Source: Apostichopus japonicus
Lineage: Eukaryota; Echinodermata; Holothuroidea; Aspidochirotida; Stichopodidae
Direction: 5' to 3'
Length of the DNA stretch: 64,000 bases
NCBI RefSeq assembly: GCF_037975245.1
Contig: NC_092568.1
Coordinates: 5,926,501-5,990,500 of the forward strand
In this document: positions 1 to 27,900 of the stretch, piece after piece
How positions within the stretch are numbered: the first letter of the stretch is position 1
How the letters are laid out: every line of letters starts with the position of its first letter
Made by a program: the position numbers and the translations under genes
Notes under the pieces: generated by a model
Database searches by the model: none
Seen by the model: the letters and a program-made list of their open reading frames with translations, nothing else
What the model was told of the DNA's origin: nothing

Positions 1-326
1 TATGTATTTGTGCTTTCTGGAGACAGCCATTTAAGTTGTCAAGAAATTTTTACTTTGTGATGTAGTGTATATCGATTTCATTGAAGAAGGAAATAGCTGC
101 TTCAAGTGGTACATGATACAAGGTACTACTGCTTTTTTGTTAAGTACAGAAGATGGTACACCTAATATAGTCAGATTCCCCATACCTAGGGAGTGTCTGC
201 TTGAGTGTATGAGTGGTTAGGGGGAGGATTTATAACTCCATGACACCTCCCCCATGTCCATGTTTATCAATATCAATGAGGACACAAAATGATCATTTAA
301 TACTTGCAAAGAAATAAATATCATAC
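1..326. other. no recognisable feature (intron or rest of the minus-strand gene)
   Basis: I see no coding exon, RNA gene or repeat here. The minus-strand gene whose exon ends at 327 has an open phase at that point (a donor with phase 1), so its remaining exons must lie to the left, beyond the window or in this stretch. Confidence 0.4.
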
Positions 327-1945
327 CATCTCCTTCTGCTTCATCTTTGCTGAGATTGCTTTCTTCCTCATCACTGGATGAAAGGTACTCCTCTAGCGAT
401 AAATCACGCTCCTTATGTCAGAATGTGTTAGAAAAACAAAATTGTAACAAAATTCCTGTAAGGCAAACTTGCAGAGTATTTATTTTTAATAAGTAGACAG
501 GCAGTAGTCAATTGGTTGGAAAGTTTCCAGTAACTGAACATTTCTACGAAATATTATGTTCGCTTCAATTCTGGTATGCTGTTTGCTTACATTCTGGTAT
601 TAAGTCTCACCAAAGAGAATGAGATGTATTCTACATTAATTTGAACCATCAAATATTGATGAAATATTGCAGCAGGTGTTTAAGTATAAAAATTGTTACC
701 ATTTCACCAAACTTTTCTACAAAATTACAGTGCAGTTGATTGAGCTAAGATACTTTCCTGGTTTTTATACGAAACCATTTTAAACGAATAAGTAATAAAT
801 GCTTTTATTTGAACCCAAACATTTTGTCGCCCAGACACTTTGTCAATTAAGAATTAATCACATACAAGATGCCGCTTTTACAGAACCAATTCTATAGAAT
901 GAAACTATAAGCTACTGAACTGCATTGTGAGTTTAGTAGTGAATACGTTTGAAAAAAGCAAACAATATATATATGAAAAGGAAAAGAACCTGGTAATCAA
1001 AGTTAGTCTCTGGAGGCAAGATTTCAAGGGACCCTCTGATTTCACTTTCAAGTCTCAAAGCTGGAGATCCACTTCCACTCTGAAGAGAGACACGGCTGCC
1101 AGGTCTTTGTCTCTGGTGTGACTTGCTTGATCTGGTTATCCCATCAAGACTCCCTCTTGTGATATCCATTCTAGTTTGTCTGCAGTAGAGCAAAGTTTGA
1201 AAAGTTAAATGTTTTATGTAGTGGTGCCTGAGCATGTTTGGTTGGTCTCCACCACATACCATAGACACAAATTTTCAAATATTCTTCAGGAATCTTTGCA
1301 AAATGGTAGGCCTACCATCTTTGTACATCTCTTTTCTCCATAACAAACTATGATAAAGTTCTAATGAACTAGATATTAGATTCAGTAAATGGCATGTTCC
1401 ATTGAGAAAGGTTACTAACATTCGTATTTGCTCCAGTAATTCCACTTTCATTATGAAACTGTTTTCGTTAGTGCCCATCTATGATCAGAACTTCAGCAGA
1501 CTTAAGACTAGATAATTTGTTGCTGGAAATTGTAGACATTTGTTCACTCCTTTGCATTGCTTATGATTTATCAGTCAGTTTGCCATTGTTAATTTACTTA
1601 GGCTTTAGATTAGGCCCTATATAGAATAGTATATAAGCCGGATAGCATATACTTTATTCTAGCCTAAGTCTAGTATAGTATAGCCTGGCCTACGAACAAA
1701 TATATGAAAGGCCTGGTAAGGCTTAGACCTAACCATTACTAGCCTAGTACAGTAGTACGAATTACTATTACTGGGTGTAGTTAACATGTTTTATATAAAT
1801 CACAGTCAGGTAGACCTATGTTGCAATACTTACGGTGGGTTGATATCGCTAGTTCTTGTGCAAATTCATGACAACTTAAGATAATCTGTCGGTCAGCTTT
1901 CGTCAACAAAACAAAATTCAGAGTTTTACCATCACTCATTCATCA
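327..1945 (-). CDS. 5' part of an unrecognised gene with an acidic SSSDEEES segment
   Basis: I do not recognise this protein. Three coding exons join in phase on the minus strand: 1478-1420 (starts ATG directly after an AG; reads MGTNENSFIMKVELLEQIR), 1179-990 (reads RMDITRGSLDGI, then an Arg/Ser-rich stretch and ends NFDYQ) and 411-327 (ERDLSLEEYLSSSDEEES, donor GTATGA). The phases are 2, 0 and 1, and each joint keeps the frame. An upstream block with a strong GTAAGT donor, from about 1945 to 1834, is probably a 5' noncoding exon, because its only ATG-led frame does not match the phase of the next exon. The last exon is acidic and looks disordered. The gene leaves the window on the left. It sits head to head with RIOX1 about 1 kb away, so a shared promoter region is possible. 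The short exons could be partly misjoined. Confidence 0.45.
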
Positions 1946-3012
1946 TTGATCACTGTTTTGGTTGTGAAGGTATAATTGCAGCACTTTGCATCTGATACAG
2001 AAATTTGCGTTAATCAAACTAAAATTTAAAGTCCAGTATTTTTAAGCTTAATGGGTGAATAAAAAGCATTTAAGTTATATCTTGCAACTTTAAATAATCA
2101 TGACTTGTTTTTATCAGTCTAAATCATGACAATTCCAGTACATTTGTGCGACTTGAATTGTGAAGTGCATGATAGTTTAGCTCTACTAGAGCGGCAAATG
2201 ACGGAATAGCTTACACACCATCCTACATAATATAGTTGCGTCACTGTCCAAAAGGTGAGAACAGGTTGATTTGGCGGTCAAGTATCAGTTTCCTTTGAAA
2301 AGACTGGAAAGTGTTCACGTGAGATAATGTTATGTATGAATAGATTTGAACAACCATTGGGAATACAGAACAGAACTTCAGAGCAGTGAGTTATGAGGAT
2401 GCACGAACATGTAAGATTGTAACCCGATATATTGCTGTTGTTTACTTTTCACAGGAGTATCACCCAGTTGGGAATAATTCGATCCCATATATAGTTTTTT
2501 GGTGTGTATTCCCGTGCTGGGGTTTTCTATGGTTGGGCTTCTTTGTGCCTCTTGTGATCTGACTTCCTTGGCCGGTCATACTACGCATTACGTTCTATCC
2601 AAACCTGCGACCACTTTTGAAAATTTGATAATGGGAACAGAATGAGAAATCGACCTCCTTTGTTCAGCAATCAAATCAGTACTCGTGATCAGAAAAAGTT
2701 GCATGGCACACAGGGCATCCGTACGTATATAAAGTTCGCTTTGTTAGCCCGTTCACAGAAATTGCTGTGGTGCCGCTTCGCACGTTGTTAGCAGACGGTC
2801 ACAAAGTAAAATTGAACATGTGCCTTAGCTTGGTACAGCGTAGGCCTAATTGTACTGTGTTAATCTACTGAGTGCTTTGACTGTGGGGTAGTACTAGTTC
2901 ATAACTCGTTATTCGCTGCACCACTGGCACTAGCCGCAAACATTGGTGCTACACGGCTGTTATATAGAACGCTGGTTGCATCCATTTGCAGGGAGCATCA
3001 TCATTTACCAAA
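1946..3012. promoter_or_regulatory. intergenic region between two divergent genes; probable promoter zone
   Basis: About 1.07 kb separates the presumed 5' exon of the minus-strand gene from the RIOX1 start codon. I found no long ORF and no convincing TATA box at either edge. The part near RIOX1 (2700-3000) is less AT-rich than the surroundings. The promoter role is inferred only from the head-to-head geometry. Confidence 0.35.
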
Positions 3013-19136
<16,124 letters not shown>

Positions 19137-19193
19137 TAGATAAGTTTGTGGAGAGGCAGAGGTGGATGGGGAGAAGGAATAATTCACTCTGGC

Positions 19194-19376
19194 ACTGTTG
19201 GTTGAATTACAGCTATTCAACATGATTGAGGCCTACTCTTTTACTGTTATATATCTACACACATGGTTGAACTGAAGCTATTCAAACTTGATTGAGACCT
19301 ACTCTTGTACTGTTATATATTTACACACATGGTTGAACTGAAGCTATTCAAACTTGATTGAGACCTTGATTGTTTA
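19194..19376 (+). repeat. 65-bp unit, three copies, downstream of RIOX1
   Basis: GGTTGAACTGAAGCTATTCAA and the bases after it, through ATATATTTACACACAT, repeat about three times just after the RIOX1 stop codon, probably within its 3' untranslated region. Confidence 0.85.
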
Positions 19377-20774
19377 AAAGCCATCCAGAGGTCAGGTATT
19401 CTTCCCGCATTCCATTTCTTTCTTGTTTTCTAATTTTAGGTGACCTACATTTACGTCGTTTGAAAGTAAGAAGATCTATGATGTATCATGCTTTTACGTC
19501 TTATTAATATTTGAAACCTTTTATGGAGAGCCCAAAATGACTAACAAAGTGCAGTTTGAATTCTTACAAAAGTTGATAAACTTAGATATTAACATGGTTA
19601 GGTTTTTAATCTATTTTTAAGCTTTACTGTGATTATTCATTGTTACATATTACTCATCGTTATAGATCATGTTCATGATAACTGTTTCCTATCTCACAGG
19701 AATACTACTGCTTTAACTATTTTACATTCACTCTTGAAAAGATCTTACTGTTTGTGATCTCACTTAATCATTATTTGGCAGCTGTTTCAATTAATGCATT
19801 CTGAAAGCTTTTTGTCTGTTGATATATTTTATCTGCATCTGAATAGCAGGTCAGTAGTATTACCAAAGGCCAGGGAAATTTTGCTTGCCAAACCTAAAGA
19901 CAAATTTATGATGTACATATCCATATGAACCGCAGGTGACCTCCACTCGGCTCCCTCAATCATTATTTGTTACCTACTTACAACTTACAATCAACACATC
20001 CTTTTATTTACGAATACATTATAGATTACTCTGCAACAGTATTGTTATATAGTAGAAAGTCAAGGTGGATGTGGCTAGCTATCTTCCCCTGCCCCTTCTC
20101 TTCCCCTCCCCTTCCCATTAAATGGTAATTTGTTGAATTTTCTACTGCTGGATCAATTACTTTTAAGAGTTCCATTCAGATATGGTCACGTAAAGAGACA
20201 GGCTTTTCAGCCTCAAGATATTAATTTGTACAGTAATAACTTTAGCATAAACTACGATATTAAAGTTTGAAAATACTCTGTGAACAAGGGAAATGAAAAT
20301 AAAAAGTTCTTAAGCTTGTAGAAATATGGTCAAAGGTTAGGTGTATAATAATTGGTAGCACTGGTACTAACATCTCTGTTGTTCCACATATCATTTCATG
20401 TCAGTATATCACTATTAAGTGTTATTACATTTGAAGGGAGAACCAGTGGTCATTTTAATCTTCATGCACATCATATTTTTAGTTTGATGTTTTGTATTTT
20501 TCATATTTTCGTAAAATGCTCATGAAATGTCTAAAAGAAGAAAGAAGTGGAAAGTGCAAAAAGGCAACTTTTGTCATCATTAGATGTCATTGTTAGCAAC
20601 ATTTGGTCTTGATGCCAGCAGCAGTATTACTGAGCAAGAAGCTAAAAAAGAACAAAGAAAGAAAGTAATATATAATGTAACATATCCATCTGTCATATGA
20701 GAAGCATACATCATAGCTAACAATGATAACATAGGTCTTTCATAACTATATGTAATAGACTGCTTAATTTGTAG
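19377..20774. other. RIOX1 3' untranslated or intergenic sequence
   Basis: AT-rich, with no sustained coding frame. AATAAA occurs near 20298, and another near 22585 could end a longer transcript. I cannot tell which poly(A) signal is used. Confidence 0.35.
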
Positions 20775-21637
20775 CCAATGTCTACTAGTAGCTAGGTTTC
20801 AGCTCAATTTGGAGCCCATCTCTGAGTAGCTAGGTTGCAGCTCAATTTGGAGCCCCTCTCTGCTAGAAGCTAGGTTTCAGCTCAATTTGGAGCCCATCTC
20901 TGCTAGAAGCTAGGTTTCAGCTTAATTTGGAGCCCTCTCTGCTAGAAGCTAGGTTGCAGCTTTATTTGTAGCAAATCTCTGCTAGTAGCTAGGTTTCAGC
21001 TCAATTTGGAGCCCTCTCTGCTAGAAGCTAGGTTTCAGCTCAATTTGGAGCCCATCTCTGCTAGAAGCTAGGTTTCAGCTCAATTTGGAGCCCATCTCTG
21101 CTAGAAGCTAGGTTTCAGCTCAATTTGGAGCCATCTCTGCTAGAAGCTAGGTTTCAGCTCAATTTGGAGCCCATCTCTGCTAGAAGCTAGGTTTCAGCTC
21201 AATTTGGAGCCCTCTCTGCTAGAAGCTAGGTTTCAGCTCAGTTTGGAGCCCATCTCTGCTAGAAGCTAGGTTTCAGCTCAATTTGGAGCCCATCTCTGCT
21301 AGAAGCTAGGTTTCAGCTCAATTTGGAGCCCATCTCTGCTAGAAGCTAGGTTTCAGCTCAATTTGGAGCCCTCTCTGCTAGAAGCTAGGTTTCAGCTCAA
21401 TTTGGAGCCCATCTCTGCTAGAAGCTAGGTTTCAGCTTAATTTGGAGCCCTCTCTGCTAGAAGCTAGGTTTCAGCTCAATTTGAGCCCATCTTTGCTAGA
21501 AGCAAGGTTTCAGCTCAATTTGGAGCCCATCTCTGCTAGAAGCTAGGTTTCAGCTCAATTTGGAGCCCATCTCTGCTAGAAGCTAGGTTTCAGCTCAATT
21601 TGGAGCCCATCTCTGCTAGTAGCTAGGTTTCAGCCAC
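20775..21637. repeat. 40-bp minisatellite, about 21 copies
   Basis: The unit runs AGCTAGGTTTCAGCTCAATT, then TGGAGCCCATCTCTGCTAGA. A 38-bp variant lacking AT (GCCCTCTCTG) is interspersed. The copies at the left edge (20775-21000) are the most diverged and the middle ones are nearly identical, as expected when an array expands internally. No sustained frame is open. Confidence 0.95.
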
Positions 21638-24600
21638 AGCATACTTATGTTATAAGTTTAATGTAGCCACTAACCAGAACACTGGAAAATGTGTAACAAA
21701 GTATTTACACCAAAGACTAAAGTTGCAGGTTCTCAGGGTGCTTCTGTGCATGGGTTTCTTTCACATGCAGTCAGAGCTTGTCGTAAGATTGTCATGATCA
21801 TAGTCATGATGAAAGGGGATTAGAGCTATTAAACAATGGAGGTAATTTCATATTGTGTCATCAACGTTGCCAGTTTTGTTCGTGTACTGGTTCTGTTACA
21901 ATTCTTTGAAGGGACTATACAGTGAACACAAAGTTCAAATAAATTGCACAACACTTTTCACCATTAAACTGACAGCTTGGGATAAATATTTGCAAGGTTT
22001 AGTTAATTTTTGTGACAATCTTTGTGTTCTTAAACCTTTTAAGGTGGCCCAAATGTGTTTGCTTCCATAAAGTGATGTTTCTTGTTTTTGCTTTACTTAA
22101 TAGATCATCTAAGGAAGTTGAGTGTGTTAGTATGTACATTTAATTTGTCATATATTCACAATGCAATTGATGTCTAAATACTTCAGTGAATATGTTGGGA
22201 AGTGGAAAGTAAACTATGCTGCATTGGAAATAGTCAAAACCTTCCTGAATGTACTTCAATAACTGAAATAATTACAATAGTTATGATGGTATTAATATAT
22301 TGGTTGTGGGTGTCTGTAAGGCTTTGTTTTGAAGTCATGTCAGTGTAGCTGATTGGACCTTCAATCAAGGAGTGTGTTTTTAAGTGAATAGTATTGATGA
22401 TAACCAGACCTGATGATAACACATCCAACCATTGCTTTGTAAACATATATTGTTCACAACACCCCAATACTGTTTTACTTGTATCTGAATTGTTAGGAAC
22501 TGCATGCCTTGCCACAGAGTAATACTGTAAAGACATTGCAAGTAAAAACTTGTCATCTTTTACATTTTGTGTTGTTTTGTATTAAATAAACTGTTTAAAT
22601 CCTATTTTGCTTGATTGTCTCTTAATGATATTAACAATATTGTTTGATGTTTACTCTTAAGACTATTGATAAGTTTAGCTTTGCAGATGGATTTAATTAC
22701 ATCCCATGACATTGCCAGACCAGACAAACCATAAACAAATGGGTCTGACCTAGCTAGCAATTTTGGTATTTTAGAGAATCCCTTTTTGTTTTTCCTTCAA
22801 TTATCAGTACAATATCTTGGTTATAATGCTCCTACCAAACTAAGTGGGACTTCATAAAACACAATGGTCATACTGAAATCACAAAATAAGCTGTGTACCA
22901 TGAAGGAATTTAAATATACACATTCATGTGCGCAGAAACATGATTTGAGCCATGGGGGGGGGGGGGGGGAGGAGGTAGGCAGTATATTGAAGATAAGGAC
23001 TAGTTCACCTGTAATTAAAAAAAAAGTGAACAGCTCATGTTCCTTAACATCCCTTAATATGCAAAAGTACATTCCATGCATAGCAATGCTTCTCATTGAT
23101 ATGAAGTAAAGGGAGACATTCCATCTGTAAAGCCATTATGTTGTTATATGCAGTCCCAGATGCCAATTGCTACTCACTGCTACCACTATACATTGACATG
23201 GGATAGAATTCCTGGAAGATTTGCAACATACGCCTACAAACGACCCTTAGTAGAGTAGCGCAGTTACTCCAACAAGTGAGAGCAGAAATAAATAAACAGG
23301 TAGGCGAAAACATACAAATGCCGCTTCAGGGCTTCCGTCCATTAATTTAATGAGACTAGATCACTGGACATGATTGACTCATGTCGGAATGTCATGCTAT
23401 ACAAAGAAATAAATCGCAATAAATTATAGAATAATAAAATTTGATTATCGATCCTTTCATGCACGTACTTGATAAAGACGACCAAACAAATAACAGAAAT
23501 ACAAGTACTAATATATTAACACAATTATTGTTTTAGCCGAACCGTATTAGGCATCAATTAGACCTTAAACTCACACTGTGGTAAACAAAAATATTTCCTT
23601 TAATTGTGGAACTATAACTGCAATTATTGAACTAGAAAGTCGGCCAACTGTACATAAACATGTGACTGGGACAGGCTTTCTCAATACATCGCTGTAAAGT
23701 GTGATTGATGTCGGTGCGAGCGCCTTTAAGGGCTGACGTCACATCGTGAGTATTTAAATAATATAAAATGGGCGTATAAACATGCAGTAGACTTTAACCG
23801 ACTGGTGTCCCGATAACGCAGTTCCGTACCTAACTCGTCTTAATGGATAAGAACACCAATTTGTATTTTAGGTTACATCGAGCTAGCCTATTTCTGTGAC
23901 AACAAGGTTTATTCCAGTGAGGGTATCCAGATGTTTAAATTGCCATGAATTTCTACAAATGGTATTCCATCAAACTATGTTTCTTGTGGAACTAAATTAA
24001 TTATGATTAGTTGTTAGGTCATATTTTACTTGCCGGCGTAAAAAAAGTAATTAAATTTTGGATTGGTTCATAAAAAAAATCACCGAAGGTGCAGGAACCC
24101 CTGTATAAGGCTACAAATATGGTACCATTTTTCGTGAAAACACCTTTCAAAATCATCACCCCTCCCCTTATAGACAACCTCTATAGGAAGTCAATCATAG
24201 TCCTCCTTTACAACAAACCAAATATGGTAACCCCATATCTTAGCTCCCCTTCATTCAATATATTTGTAGTTTATATTTTATACAGAATATTGCTGCTACA
24301 AACCGATTAGCGACATCACCTAATTGTCTAGTTAAATGTTTAACTTACTTCTCCAGTCTGTCCTTCGTCAAGAGGATATGCAAAGAATGTCAAATTCATC
24401 CATATGTGACGTCATTATTGGACATGTACATATTCCTAATTCCCTGTTTGAAATATGGATGGTTGTTTTGTCACCATATATTCTCCCGTCAGCTTATTCT
24501 GGCCTCCATTTGAACAGACACCCTTCTATTATTTTCTTGCATTTATGGCACAAAATATGTTGAACTATTTTGCGAAATCGAACACGCAAACCTAGCCTAC

Positions 24601-24816
24601 CATACGACATTGTAATATCAGATCACATGCAGATGTCTGTACAAGCATATACTTTACTAGCAAGAATCGGGTTTACGCGTTTCTGACATGAACAGGCGAG
24701 AATGATTGCTAGCTAAATACACCCTTGTGAATAAGAAGATTACTTGACTGATTTTATGCAACACGATTCTAGGGCTATCTTGTGGATCCGGAATGGTTTA
24801 ATGTTTGCTAAACCAG
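21638..24816. other. intergenic region with an orphan promoter-like patch
   Basis: No exon could be joined here. It contains a poly-G tract near 22957, an AATAAA near 22585 and the CRE/TATA patch at 23734-23768. The short ORFs lack codon bias and splice support. Confidence 0.4.
23734..23768 (+). promoter_or_regulatory. CRE (TGACGTCA) followed by a TATA-like box
   Basis: A perfect palindromic CRE at 23734-23741 is followed by TATTTAAATA at 23751 and TATAAAA at 23762. The geometry suits a core promoter that would start near 23790. A second perfect CRE lies at 24407-24414. No gene could be assigned downstream, so this is only a candidate. Confidence 0.35.
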
Positions 24817-24953
24817 CTAATTTAAGGAACTATTGGGGCTGTCTTCTGCTTTACGGACGCCCTCTTCTCGTCTTCGCGCCAAAATGTATTCCATGTAGGT
24901 TAAATAGCCGTCATTGTTAAAGTCATCATCCTCAAGTATAGTGTCTACAATTT
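24817..24953 (-). CDS. MCFD2: alternative last exon B of the MCFD2-like gene
   Basis: It starts after TCCTTTCCTCAG and, completed by G from exon 3, encodes EIVDTILEDDDFNNDGYLTY, then MEYILARRRE and a short tail ending NSSLN. The EF loop DFNNDGYLTYME has all canonical ligands. An ATTAAA-like signal follows about 15 bases past the stop. Confidence 0.8.
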
Positions 24954-27900
24954 CTGAGGAAAGGAAAGGAAAGAAAAGAACTTACTGAAGGTTAATTTAG
25001 AAGACGAGTGAGGGCAGAATGAGGAGTGGAGGTCACGTGGGGTGGGGTGTGGATAATGGGCTCCTCCAGAAAGTACGGCGCTTCGGAAATCAATAAGAGT
25101 ATAATACTAACAAATTCGTGGTAACTATACTGACAGAGATCACTAAGGATTATTCTCCCGAATCCCATGCCCACACTAGTATACCTTTGGTATTTATATG
25201 TACCCTCCCCACCGCTCATGCACCTTCCATGATACTATTTGAATATGTCAACTTATTAAGTGTTAGTTTCCGAGCTCAGTGCCAGTGTGGGTTATGTCTA
25301 ACTGTCCACCTTTAGTTCATGTAATTCTCAAATAAATATTTCTCCGAAGAGGGGGAGGGGGGGGGGGGTTGAATACTGTCTTCGGTTTACCGTCGAGCTT
25401 CTTCATATGTCAAAATGAAACAACAGATTGACAGAGAGGGGAGCGGGGAGCGGGGGGGGGGGTTCCTATCGTTTTGTTCCCTTTCGCAACAGATTTCCCA
25501 CTCTTCATTCTTGGGTAGGAGGAGCAAAGGACATGACCGATTAGGATTAAACATATCAAGAATTTCATAAAGTACGCTACATGGACGTGCAACAGTTGTC
25601 TGTTCTTTCACATGATTCCAGGCTGTACCGTTTCATGTGTTTGCATTGTTATTCAGGCGGGGTATTCTATTCTGTAGAGATCGTAATAAGCAAGCACTTT
25701 ATCTTACGTCTTCATCGAAAAATTCATCCAGAAGAAAGAATGAATTTGTTGTCTATCAAAATAAACAATGGTTATTGATCAGTGATAAATATTAAAAAAA
25801 GAAGAAAGAAAATGGCAAATACTGCAAATTTGTTCATGTATATTTTTCTCTTGTTGCCATGGCAACCTAACCAGAGAGTGAGGAATCAAATAAACATGCG
25901 CTACAGAACATAAAAGAGTCTTGAAACTGCTTCACAAAGGAGTACCAATCAATGAATACTCCCACAAAAGTACGTCAAACCACTTTTGCTACCGTGGAGT
26001 AGAGAAGGGGAAATTTTTTTAGGGTGGAAGTTGGGATTAATTGTACTGTATTCATATTTCAAGTATAATGTTCAAGAGCTCGTCCAGTCCTTAAAGTGAC
26101 GTATATGATATGATGTCTTCACTTTGATCATTAAATAACAGATTGGTGTTTTTCCTTCTGAGCTCTTGTGGTGGAATAAATGCATTTATTTTCATTCACA
26201 CGTCACGCATGGTCGAACTACTCCTTAAGTTCCGGCGGTATCTCTCTGGTTTTGGTGTCTTCTCTACGTCTTGAAATCGTGTACTCGGTGTACGACAAAT
26301 AACCGTCTCGATTAAAATCGTCGGTGTGTAAAATCTCGTCGACAATTTCTGTTTGCGTTAAAGAGAGAACGGTAATGTGTGATCAGATGTATGTCATAAA
26401 GCTAGGGTTGCCCCATTTATCAGCTGAGTGACGATGTTAAACATGCAGACTTGTTGCATTGCATAATCAATATAAAATAATACATATGCATGGGTTAATT
26501 ACTGATAAACATTTATAACTATACACATGATAAAATATACTATATACTACTCAGTATAACCATTTCTTGAAATTAAAGGATGACTAGCAAGAAATTTGGT
26601 CTTCATATGTCGTATACAACTATACTTGTGCTTTCTAGATATTCACCTATACTATAAAATATGCTAACCCTCTGGAAAGCTCCCTTAAGACTAAATTGAT
26701 GATGACGTCGGCTCCTCTGTACAGGTCTTAATGTTAATGTTAATTCATTGTTCAACACTGAATTAACCTTATCTATGAATTCTAATAACTCAACCACCTT
26801 TGTATGACATTCAACATCATATTTCCTTCACAAATTAATACTACCTTACAAGCATATATCATTTGCAGGATTTGAGGCTAGAAAGAGTGTTGTGTTTCCC
26901 CATTGAGTTTGATGTTGTATTTGAGACTCTAGGCTAAAACCTGACTCTCTAACTTTCAATTGAACTTCATACTTACGGTAATTTATAAGTTTTAAAAGAT
27001 ATGTGAAGAAAGGAACAAGAGTCTTACCTGAGAGTGGTTTTTAGACGTGGTTGAAATGTTTGAATACTTGACGCGAGAAAATGAGGTTTCCATGGAGACA
27101 TGGTGTTACAATGTATGATACTCCATCACCAGTGACGAGAAGCAATGATAAATCTCTTTGATGACATAGTCTGCAACAGTTGAAATAGGTTACCATGACG
27201 ACCGTTACCCTCACCCACACCCCGTCGTCCCTAAGCAAGAAGGCGGTCCCGTCCCGTCCCACAAATTTAGCATGATTAGCACGGCTGCGCGATTTATCAC
27301 GGTGTGTATGCATGCCTTGTGCAGCTATTACTGAGAGGTCAAATCACCGGGTACGTGCATTCTATAGAGTCTCCAAAATCTATAGATACCAATATAACAT
27401 AGCAAGGCTCAATTGTTAGGAGATATCCATAGAAAGGGAATTCCCGCGAACACAAAGAAAAAAGTACCTGCACATATATCCTTCACAAAGAAGAATATTT
27501 CGTGGATATGTCTTAGCGAGGGTGCACAGCTAAATGGGTGTATCGATACTGCGATGTAGGAATATTCATTCTTTGTACGTATTATGAAAAATGAGAATGG
27601 ATATCATATAACTGGCATGATGTCAGTTTTTCAAATTTAAGGTTTTATTTATGGTTTGCTATATATTTGTCACTCAATCATGAGAAAAGCTATTCTGTAT
27701 TTCTGTTTATCAGTGGAAGAAAAAGTTTACAGTTTAAAGGCATAAGATGCTTTATTACGTGTTTGCTATCCCGTTGGTCTTTTGGCAGGCAGTTAGAACA
27801 ATTTTATATCATGTTTTTACTTCTTTCAATGTCATTTTTACTCACTCAATTGAAAGTTTCTTAACCCTCCTAAAAAATTTCTGTAAATAACCTGACATTA

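Noticed and set aside
1834-1945. Reading the first exon of the left gene as coding from ATG (MSDGKTLNFVLL...)
   Set aside because: It ends in phase 1, which fits no following exon, whereas a start at 1478 makes all joints consistent.
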